From assembly GCA_023425905.1 (NCBI GenBank), contig JAFABT010000197.1:1-15213 (forward strand): 15,213 nucleotides of DNA, given 5' to 3'. Position numbers and translations under genes: made by a program. Shown one piece after another: positions 14,032 through 15,213 of the stretch (positions are counted from its first letter, which is position 1; the number at the start of each line of letters is the position of its first letter). Source of the DNA: Actinomycetes bacterium. GTDB taxonomy: Bacteria; Actinomycetota; Actinomycetes; Actinomycetales; Cellulomonadaceae. Under the pieces are notes generated by a model. The model searched no databases. It saw only the letters and a program-made list of their open reading frames with translations, and had not been told where the DNA came from.

Positions 14032-14414
14032 GCGCTCTCCAGCCACGCAAGGTCCACCAGGACGCGATGGTGAAGGAACGCGGGGGATGTCGAAGCGGTG
14101 TCGACGGGGACAGCGATCGGAACATCCGCGACTCGCAGCGTCGCGGGTTCCTCCAGGCGTCGCTCTGGTTCATCCGCCCACTGCGGCGCCGGCAGCCCAG
14201 CCTGCGCGAGGTGGTGCCTGACCAGCCCGGCGAGGGCAGCATCCCACTCGGGGGAACCGGTGAGCGCTGGACGCGTGAGCGCGGCCCCCGCCCTTTCGAG
14301 GCCGACGAGGCTCCCCAGCTGGTCCGACAGGTCCAACCACGCTCTGAACGCCCGGTCGATCCATTGCTTGGGCTCCGATCGCCTGTGTCGGGGCCGACCG
14401 CCCCCGGCCGTCAG
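14028..14414 (-). CDS. Conserved-looking small protein without a standard start codon
   Basis: The frame ends at 14028 and encodes about 128 residues with a well-formed sequence: EPKQWIDRAFRAWLDLSDQLG, SPEWDAALAGLVRHHLAQAGLPAP, WADEPERRLEEP and FLHHRVLVDLAWLESA. The PEWDAxLAxLVxHHLxxAGLPxPxW pattern is, from memory, like the C-terminal domain of small actinobacterial proteins often encoded beside nucleotidyltransferases. No ATG or GTG in frame lies between the permease stop and this region, and the only TTG is inside the conserved part. A CTG overlaps the permease TGA (CTGA), so coupled CTG initiation is conceivable. Equally, the gene may have lost its 5' half, including any helix-turn-helix. 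Its stop overlaps the GTG of the broken nucleotidyltransferase gene. Coordinates assume the CTG. Confidence 0.5.
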   Translation of the reverse strand: MTAGGGRPRHRRSEPKQWIDRAFRAWLDLSDQLGSLVGLERAGAALTRPALTGSPEWDAALAGLVRHHLAQAGLPAPQWADEPERRLEEPATLRVADVPIAVPVDTASTSPAFLHHRVLVDLAWLESA

Positions 14415-15213
14415 CCCTCGGCCACGTCCCGCCGCCGCAGCGCGGCCGCACCCGCGCCAGCCAGCACCATGGCCACGGCAGTGAGCAGCGCGAGCGGTGG
14501 CCATGTGAGCGCCTCGTACGGCACTCGCGGGACGAGCGCGAAGGGCGCCCCGTCCAGGACGGCGTCGGGCAGGTTGAACAGCGGGCCGTAGAGCCCGACG
14601 ACGATCGACGCCACGAGCACCACCCACACCCACCACGTGCCCGCGCGAAGCCCGTGGGCGAGCACGACCAGCCCGGCGAAGCACAGCACGATCGGCAGGT
14701 AGGCCAACGCGGCGAGCGCGAAGGCGACGATGAAGCCCGAGTCGCCCGTCGAGCTCGCGATGCCGGCGCCCAGCCCGAGCCCGCAGACGAGCAGCAGTGC
14801 GGCCGACGCGAGCGTCGTCACGACGAGGGTCCCGCCCAGCCACGCGGTGCGCCCGACCGCGGTCGCGAGCACGACGCCGGTGCGGCCGTCGTCCTCCTCC
14901 CGGTTGAGCCGGTTGACCGAGACGACCGCGTACACCGCGACCGCCATGGCGAAGAAGGCGAGGAACGCGGACAGGGTGGAGCGCAGCACGTCGTCCGTGC
15001 CCGCACCGCCGAACACCGCGGCGAGCTGCGGCTGCGACTCGAAGCTCTCGACGATGCCCTGCGCCATCGATCCGGTGAGCACCGCGAAGACGACGAGTCC
15101 GAGCGCCCACGCCGCGACGGCCGTCCGCTCCATGCGCCAGGTGAGGCCGGCGGGGCTGAGCAGCCCGCTCCGGGCGTCGGGCCGCCCCCGCCTCGCGGGG
15201 ACGAGGCCGGCAC
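14411..15213 (-). CDS. Exporter ABC permease (TipB-like), C-terminal part, runs off window
   Basis: The frame is open to the right edge. Upstream of the apparent ATG at 15133 the same frame reads AGLVPARRGRPDARSGLLSP...LTWRM, the loop typical of large (about 500-540 residue) actinobacterial 'polyketide antibiotic exporter' permeases. The true start is therefore outside. The visible 267 residues carry about six membrane helices (AAWALGLVVFAVLTGSMAQG, AFLAFFAMAVAVYAVV, TLVVTTLASAALLLVCGLGLGAG, FALAALAYLPIVLCFAGLVVLA, WWVWVVLVASIVVGLYG, ALLTAVAMVLAGAGAAAL). LNREEDDGRTGVVLATAVGR is the conserved cytosolic loop, and the protein ends LRRRDVAEG. The partner ATPase gene is expected just upstream, beyond 15213. 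It probably exports a drug or secondary metabolite. Confidence 0.85.
   Translation of the reverse strand, partial: AGLVPARRGRPDARSGLLSPAGLTWRMERTAVAAWALGLVVFAVLTGSMAQGIVESFESQPQLAAVFGGAGTDDVLRSTLSAFLAFFAMAVAVYAVVSVNRLNREEDDGRTGVVLATAVGRTAWLGGTLVVTTLASAALLLVCGLGLGAGIASSTGDSGFIVAFALAALAYLPIVLCFAGLVVLAHGLRAGTWWVWVVLVASIVVGLYGPLFNLPDAVLDGAPFALVPRVPYEALTWPPLALLTAVAMVLAGAGAAALRRRDVAEG

Overview
The window is chromosomal DNA from a high-GC actinobacterium. GC- and CG-ending codons dominate, GTG/TTG starts are common, several genes carry a TAnnnT -10 box only six bases before the ATG (leaderless type), and there are lipoprotein signal peptides and a TipB/polyketide-exporter-type ABC permease. The gene set fits Micrococcales (Cellulomonas/Promicromonosporaceae-like), but that placement is an inference.

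Left part (1-7260) is an accessory, recombined region. It holds a lipoprotein with a WPDGSP motif whose start lies outside the window, a single-pass membrane protein of a type I associate with actinophages, an isocitrate lyase/PEP mutase family enzyme (minus strand), a second complete WPDGSP lipoprotein, and a secreted cassette. The cassette is an NTF2-like protein translationally coupled to a papain-like 'amidase domain' protein, followed after a strong hairpin by a second NTF2-like paralogue. Relics lie between these genes: the 3' end of the PEP mutase gene repeated at 1203-1259, a short piece of a WPDGSP lipoprotein gene at 2000-2065, and a third lipoprotein copy collapsed by an internal deletion at 7111-7253. 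Together they point to repeated tandem duplication and deletion of a lipoprotein/PEP mutase unit.

Middle part (7267-11594) is conserved housekeeping or stress content. It contains a PAP2 phosphatase, a KtrB/TrkH-type potassium channel subunit, and, divergent from it, a DUF4118 histidine kinase and an OmpR-type regulator that resemble shortened KdpD and KdpE. The arrangement suggests K+-responsive control of K+ uptake. A hairpin overlaps the potassium-channel stop codon, and another is shared by the convergent response regulator and ABC permease genes.

Right part (11599-15213) is all minus strand: TetR repressor, ABC ATPase and ABC-2 permease in one operon with ATGA overlaps, probably a drug or peptide exporter. 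A perfect 17-bp palindrome lies over the TetR leaderless promoter. Upstream are a broken DUF6036-type nucleotidyltransferase gene, a small conserved-looking ORF with no standard start codon, and the C-terminal half of a second exporter permease running off the right edge.

No tRNA, rRNA, CRISPR array, transposase or integrase was found.
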